NCBI GenBank assembly: GCA_030628975.1
Contig: DAOVPZ010000029.1
Coordinates: forward strand, 1-9,654
DNA: 9,654 bases
Source of the DNA: Candidatus Cloacimonadota bacterium
Lineage (GTDB): Bacteria; Cloacimonadota; Cloacimonadia; JGIOTU-2
Reading direction: 5' to 3'
Part shown: positions 6,971 through 9,654 of the stretch, one piece after another
Layout: each line of letters begins with the position of its first letter
Position numbering within the stretch: position 1 is the first letter of the stretch
Made by a program: the position numbers and the translations under genes
Notes under the pieces: generated by a model
Database searches by the model: none
Told to the model about the DNA's origin: nothing
The model's input: the letters and a program-made list of their open reading frames with translations, nothing else

Positions 6971-7201
6971 TTATTCGATGATTTCTAATTCAGATCTTTT
7001 ACCGTGCTTGGTTGAGACTGAATTAAGAATAGTTCGCATAGCATTAGCAGTTCGTCCACCTTTACCAATTACCTTTCCGACTTCGCCTTCTCCAACACGC
7101 AATTCATAAAGGACAACTCTTTCACCAGCTATTTCCTTTACAGAGACTTCATCAGGATTATCAACTAATGCTTTAGCCATGAATTCAACTAACTCTTTCA
7201 T
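6971..7201 (-). CDS. khpA: KH-domain RNA-binding protein KhpA (YlqC family)
   Basis: A 76-residue single type-II KH domain protein. The RNA-binding GxxG loop is GKGG at 46-49, within VIGKGGRTANAMRTIL (44-59). The protein begins MKELVEFMAKALVDNPDEV, typical of the family. In Firmicutes, KhpA pairs with KhpB/Jag and binds many small RNAs and mRNAs. Its conserved place directly after rpsP suggests a role near ribosome production, although the precise function outside Firmicutes is unclear. The ATG overlaps the rpsP stop (ATGA, 4 bases), and a near-perfect AGGAGGTG lies upstream inside the last codons of rpsP. This is the strongest ribosome-binding site in the operon. Confidence 0.95.
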   Translation of the reverse strand: MKELVEFMAKALVDNPDEVSVKEIAGERVVLYELRVGEGEVGKVIGKGGRTANAMRTILNSVSTKHGKRSELEIIE

Positions 7202-7572
7202 TCTTCACCTCCTGCATTGATGTTATTCACTGATTTCTCAGTGCTTTCATTAATTTCAATATTTTCTTCTTCAATTATGTCCGATTGTTCACTTGATATT
7301 TTATTACCATGCTTCATTTCATGGATTTTTTTTAGAATTCCAGCTCGTTTCAAAAGAGACTTTACTGTGGGTGAGGGAATTGCACCGTGATTAAGCCAGT
7401 ATATGGCTCTTTCTCCATTAACTTTATAAATGAATTCCTTTGGCTTTGGATCATAAAAGCCAATTCGCTCAATAAATTTCCCATCTCTTTTTTCGCGAGA
7501 ATCAACAACAACAATCCTATACGAAGGTTGATTCCGTGCACCTGTTCTTCTCAATCTGATTTTTACTGACAA
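7198..7572 (-). CDS. rpsP: 30S ribosomal protein S16 with acidic C-terminal tail
   Basis: A 124-residue S16. Residues 1-82 are the conserved core (VKIRLRRTGARNQPSYRIVV at 3-22, then FIERIGFYDP, GERAIYWLNHGAIPS and SLLKRAGI). S16 binds 16S rRNA and is needed for assembly of the 30S body. The core is followed by a tail of about 40 residues rich in Glu, Asn and Ser (about 85-124), longer than in the minimal S16 of about 80-90 residues. Such tails occur in several phyla, including Bacteroidota. The start codon is TTG at 7572, not ATG: GGAGG lies 6 bases upstream and the protein then begins exactly at the conserved SVKIRLRR. No ATG is available nearby. It is the first gene of the ribosomal operon, with a plausible promoter directly upstream. 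Confidence 0.97.
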   Translation of the reverse strand: MSVKIRLRRTGARNQPSYRIVVVDSREKRDGKFIERIGFYDPKPKEFIYKVNGERAIYWLNHGAIPSPTVKSLLKRAGILKKIHEMKHGNKISSEQSDIIEEENIEINESTEKSVNNINAGGEE

Positions 7573-7598
7573 ATAATACCTCCAAAATTAGATAGTTA

Positions 7599-7627
7599 TT
7601 TATTTGCTTACCGAAAAATAGAGTCAA
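7599..7627 (-). promoter_or_regulatory. Putative promoter of the rpsP-rplS operon
   Basis: On the minus strand, TTGACT (7627-7622, five of six consensus bases) lies 17 bases before AATAAA (7604-7599, four of six). The transcript would begin near 7592, about 20 bases before the rpsP TTG and just after its GGAGG site becomes available. The -35 box begins five bases after the stop codon of the HAD gene. The position and the good -35 make it credible, while the weak -10 lowers confidence. Confidence 0.45.
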
Positions 7628-7632
7628 GTTTT

Positions 7633-8304
7633 TCACTTAAAAATGTTTTTCAATTGCGAAATATCTTCAATTAAAAAATCTGCTTTTTTCAATTCGGATT
7701 TATCTCCATAGCCATATAGACAGCCAATTGTGATACAACCATTTTCTTTTCCTGCTTCAATATCATAGAATCTATCACCAACTATGACAGCTATATCACA
7801 ATTTAAATCAGTCATCAAATTTGCAATGATTTTACTTTTTGTTAATCCTTTCTTATCTCCAATACATTGTGTCTTATCAATATATCTGTTCAAATGGAAT
7901 ACTTCTATCACGGTATTAAAATAAAACGAACTACAATTGCTTACCAATGCTAAATTGAATCCTTTACTTTTAAGATACCTTAAAGTTTCAATTGTTCCAT
8001 CGAAGAGTTTGCCCTTACCATTACGCAGAGCTTCAGACTCATTCTTGCGTATTCCCATCTGAACTTCATCAATTAAATAATTATATTCTTGAGGTAAAAT
8101 ATCAAGATAAAATTGACGAGATGGTTTTCCTACTTCTTTTAATATTGTTTGTGGAGAAGGAATTTCTGAATTTATATGATGTCTCTCGTAAACATCATAA
8201 ATTGCTTTCTGAATTGCATCGACACAATATATATCTGATTTCAAAAGAGTACCATCCATATCAAAGATTATAGTATTTACTTTTTGTATATTCATACTAC
8301 TCAT
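7633..8304 (-). CDS. HAD-superfamily hydrolase, phosphoglycolate phosphatase-like
   Basis: A haloacid-dehalogenase-type phosphatase of 223 residues with all four motifs. Motif I is FDMDGT (14-19, nucleophile D15 and acid/base D17). Motif II is VSN (121-123). A lysine of motif III lies in GLTKSKII (153-160). Motif IV is GDRFYDIEAG (176-185), whose acidic residues hold Mg2+. An alpha-helical cap of subfamily I type fits between motifs I and II (about 22-95). The substrate is unknown, and phosphoglycolate or other small sugar phosphates are only typical for the group. The start is uncertain: ATG 8304 (chosen, overlapping mobB by 8 bases), ATG 8295 (one base after the mobB stop) and TTG 8319 (behind AAGGGA) are all possible. 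The close linkage with mobB implies coupled expression but not necessarily a shared pathway. Confidence 0.88.
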   Translation of the reverse strand: MSSMNIQKVNTIIFDMDGTLLKSDIYCVDAIQKAIYDVYERHHINSEIPSPQTILKEVGKPSRQFYLDILPQEYNYLIDEVQMGIRKNESEALRNGKGKLFDGTIETLRYLKSKGFNLALVSNCSSFYFNTVIEVFHLNRYIDKTQCIGDKKGLTKSKIIANLMTDLNCDIAVIVGDRFYDIEAGKENGCITIGCLYGYGDKSELKKADFLIEDISQLKNIFK

Positions 8305-9043
8305 TAATTTCAATCTCAATCTTTCCCTTTTTATATCCTTTCAGATTTTTTACAAAACCAAGAATTACATCTCTAAAAGTATTTTGAACAAAAGGAACAA
8401 TTTTTATCTCTTTGCTATTAATTTTTAGTAATAAACTCTGCTCTCTATCAAATTTACAATCATCTCGAGATTTATTTCCAGCGAGAATTTCAGTCACCAT
8501 TTCTTCGCAGGAAAGTCCACAAGCATCACAACAGCCATTCTGGGCATAGGGGAGAACATCAAAGACTTTTTTCTCAACAATATCTGTCAATTCTTCAATT
8601 TGATTAATAGAATGAAATACCTTCAAATTTCCATATTGATTCTTATTATTAGCATACCTTCCAGAAATTGCAAATACATTTCCATCAACTAAATTGTCCA
8701 GTTCTTCTTCAGAAGTAGCACATACTATTCTTGGAATAGGAGTTGATTTCATTCCTTCAATAATGACATAATCAACATCTAAATGTGTAAGCATTTCATT
8801 TAAAGTAAGTTGTCTGTGCCAGATTTGATAGGTTTCATTTAAACCACGAGCGAATACTACATCTTTACTTGCATTCCAATGCTGCCAGGAATCTGAATTC
8901 TCAGTCTCCATTGTGAATTTTTCATAATGTATATCTTTTATCGTTGCAACCTTATATCCTCGTAATTTTAGCTCCTTTACCAATTCAATTACAGTAGAAG
9001 TTTTACCTGATTTTGTGTAACCCACTACACTAAAAACTTTCAT
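8297..9043 (-). CDS. mobB: MobB-type molybdopterin-guanine dinucleotide biosynthesis GTPase with C-terminal Cys cluster
   Basis: A 248-residue P-loop protein. The N-terminal 165 residues match MobB: Walker A GYTKSGKT (8-15), VATIKDIHY (32-40) and a Walker B-like VDYVIIEG (90-97). MobB is an accessory GTP-binding partner of MobA in attaching GMP to molybdopterin and is not essential in E. coli. The C-terminal extension carries C171, C172, C175, C179 and C196, with the spacing C-x2-C-x3-C-x16-C from C172. This resembles the four-cysteine 4Fe-4S domain found in RnfB and corrinoid iron-sulfur proteins (C-x2-C-x4-C-x16-C), including a similar CEE helix start and LAGNKSRDDC ending. It suggests a bound cluster or metal. 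The start at ATG 9043 has a strong AGGAGG 5 bases upstream. No other molybdenum gene is in the window, and the incoming ECF-type gene does not show that substrate. Confidence 0.87.
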   Translation of the reverse strand: MKVFSVVGYTKSGKTSTVIELVKELKLRGYKVATIKDIHYEKFTMETENSDSWQHWNASKDVVFARGLNETYQIWHRQLTLNEMLTHLDVDYVIIEGMKSTPIPRIVCATSEEELDNLVDGNVFAISGRYANNKNQYGNLKVFHSINQIEELTDIVEKKVFDVLPYAQNGCCDACGLSCEEMVTEILAGNKSRDDCKFDREQSLLLKINSKEIKIVPFVQNTFRDVILGFVKNLKGYKKGKIEIEINE

Positions 9044-9118
9044 AAGCTCCTCCTGACAAATTTAATCATTTTATAAACTATTCTAATAATTATTGTTTTA
9101 ACAACCAGACGGTGATCT

Positions 9119-9145
9119 AACAGGATTTATAATCCTGTTTTTTTT
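9119..9145 (+). terminator. Terminator-shaped hairpin with T-tract, oriented along the plus strand
   Basis: AACAGGATT (9119-9127) and AATCCTGTT (9131-9139) form a 9-bp perfect stem with a 3-base loop TAT, followed by a run of T to 9145. This is the shape of an intrinsic terminator for plus-strand transcription. No plus-strand gene exists in the window, so either it blocks antisense transcripts, or it is part of a palindromic element and only looks like a terminator. On the minus strand no U-tract follows it. Confidence 0.45.
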
Positions 9146-9152
9146 AATACAG

Positions 9153-9169
9153 ACGGGACAGAGTCCCGT
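9153..9169. repeat. 7-bp GC-rich hairpin next to the T-tract hairpin
   Basis: ACGGGAC (9153-9159) pairs with GTCCCGT (9163-9169) around the loop AGA. Only 13 bases separate it from the stem of the neighbouring hairpin, and both are preceded by the same seven bases CAGACGG or a near copy (9106-9112 and 9150-9156). The pair looks like one compound repeat unit of about 70 bases, of REP or MITE type. No transposase or REP-associated protein is present here. Confidence 0.45.
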
Positions 9170-9266
9170 GTTACAACTACTCCTGACAAGTTTATTTAAG
9201 AATTCAACATTTTGGATTATAAATAAAGATTTTTATTTAAAATTTCCATCACCTTCAAAGTCCCCG

Positions 9267-9301
9267 CCTGCCCCCGATTTCATCGGGATGCGGTGGGCAG
9301 G
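9267..9301. repeat. GC-rich nested inverted repeat downstream of the ECF transporter gene
   Basis: Outer arms CCTGCCC (9267-9273) and GGGCAGG (9295-9301) enclose an inner stem CCCGAT (9273-9278) and ATCGGG (9282-9287) with loop TTC. The two stems share base 9273, so they form a nearly continuous hairpin with a bulge on one side. The unit is strongly GC-rich amid AT-rich DNA and begins 10 bases after the stop of the upstream gene. No U-tract follows on either strand, so it is a REP-like palindromic element rather than a standard terminator. Confidence 0.55.
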
Positions 9302-9310
9302 TCTGTGCAT

Positions 9311-9654
9311 TTAAGCATGATAAAGAGATACTATCAATATAAATCCACTTATAGCACCAAGCTGAATAACATAGTCAATCCATCTCAATTTATTTTCATA
9401 TAAATAGGTTCGGTTTCTGTATAAACGAAATGCCCGTAATTCTAAGGAGATTGCTCGAAAACGAGCATTGGCAATTGTTCGTGCGACGACAGGAAATATT
9501 AGTGAAATATATGCTCGTGGTCTTTTCAAAATCGGTATTCTTTTTAGGTCAATACCCCTTAATGAGAGTTCTTCTATAATGATACGAAACTGATTGCTAA
9601 AAGTTGGAATGAAATTAATCACAGATGCCACAAGGAATGAAATTTCATACGGGA
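9311..9654 (-). CDS. EcfT/CbiQ-type transmembrane component of an ECF transporter, 5' end beyond window
   Basis: The frame is open to the window edge, so only the C-terminal 113 residues are seen. A GTG at 9631 would be an internal codon, because readable family sequence (PYEISFL) precedes it. EcfT proteins couple the ATPases of energy-coupling-factor transporters to a substrate-binding S component. Their two signature A-R-G coupling motifs lie on long cytoplasmic helices. Here the first is SLRGID, after INFIPTFSNQFRIIIEE. The second is a weaker ELRAFR, followed by NRTYL and the last membrane helix (YVIQLGAISGFILIVSLYHA). The Gly-to-Ala change in the second motif is a small departure. The substrate (cobalt, nickel, biotin or another vitamin) cannot be told without the S component. 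The gene ends 267 bases before mobB, across repeat-rich DNA. Confidence 0.8.
   Translation of the reverse strand, partial: PYEISFLVASVINFIPTFSNQFRIIIEELSLRGIDLKRIPILKRPRAYISLIFPVVARTIANARFRAISLELRAFRLYRNRTYLYENKLRWIDYVIQLGAISGFILIVSLYHA

Larger units (their letters stand above)
9047..9194. repeat. Imperfect 18-bp direct repeat flanking about 112 bases upstream of mobB
   Basis: Two copies of an 18-base word, CT(C/A)CTCCTGACAA(A/G)TTTA, lie at 9047-9064 and 9177-9194 and match at 16 of 18 positions. The proximal copy contains the mobB ribosome-binding site. The distal copy keeps AGGAG but leads into a TTG followed by TAA, so it starts no gene. The two hairpins at 9119-9169 lie between them. 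The arrangement would fit insertion of a small non-coding element with duplication of its target, or a local tandem duplication. Confidence 0.45.

Noticed and set aside
6753..7109. Plus-strand open frame of 118 codons
   Set aside because: It runs antisense across the rimM-khpA boundary, both well-supported genes, and resembles no family.
7992..8273. Plus-strand open frame of 93 codons
   Set aside because: It is antisense to the HAD phosphatase, whose motifs are all intact, so a second overlapping gene is unsupported.
9221..9238. AT-only hairpin (AAATAAA, four bases, TTTATTT) after the transporter gene as a terminator
   Set aside because: The stem contains only A-T pairs and no clean U-tract follows, so it would be unstable; chance is likely in DNA of this composition.
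1..9654. CRISPR array, tRNA or rRNA genes, insertion sequence with transposase, or defence genes
   Set aside because: No regularly spaced repeats, tRNA-like cloverleaf, rRNA core sequence or transposase motif was found on either strand.

Overview
The window is an AT-rich (roughly 30% GC by eye), densely packed bacterial chromosome segment in which every supportable gene lies on the minus strand. It is therefore best read from high to low coordinates. The content is mostly housekeeping. The TrmD motif wording (CGHYKDIDYRV), the extended TrkH/KtrB-type subunit and the short GC-rich palindromes in AT-rich DNA recall uncultured FCB-group lineages (Bacteroidota, Cloacimonadota, Marinimicrobia and relatives). 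The placement of an extra SPOUT methyltransferase between trmD and rplS is also known from Thermotoga and other deep lineages. Assignment to a phylum is inference only.

Layout in transcription order: (1) 9654-9311, the 3' part of an EcfT/CbiQ-type transmembrane component of an ECF vitamin or metal transporter, cut by the window edge. (2) 9310-9044, the largest gap (267 bases), holding a GC-rich palindromic element, two clean hairpins and an 18-base imperfect direct repeat. (3) 9043-7633, mobB carrying a C-terminal cysteine cluster of 4Fe-4S type, overlapping a HAD-family phosphatase. (4) 7572-4729, the ribosome/tRNA-maturation operon rpsP (TTG start), khpA, rimM, trmD, a TM1570-like SPOUT RNA methyltransferase and rplS, with overlapping or nearly abutting genes as far as the methyltransferase. 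(5) 4569-225, a potassium-uptake cluster: a KtrB/TrkH-type channel subunit, a KtrA-type RCK gating subunit, a membrane HAMP-PAS sensor without any kinase domain, and an RluD-type pseudouridine synthase that overlaps it. (6) 92-1, the first 30 codons of an aminopeptidase P (pepP).

How the genes fit together: the central operon makes ribosomal proteins S16 and L19 together with factors that mature 16S rRNA (RimM) and modify tRNA (TrmD, m1G37). KhpA and the second SPOUT enzyme are presumably also RNA-directed. KtrB and KtrA form a K+ channel and its nucleotide-binding gate. The PAS protein downstream of them has a sensor and no output module, which is the most unusual protein architecture here after the cysteine-bearing MobB.

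I saw no CRISPR array, prophage, transposase, toxin-antitoxin pair, tRNA or rRNA gene. No clearly new multi-gene system is visible. The items most worth a second look are small: a 16-base perfect palindrome inside rluD that is translated in frame, the repeat-rich gap upstream of mobB, the Cys cluster of MobB, and the kinase-less sensor in the potassium operon.
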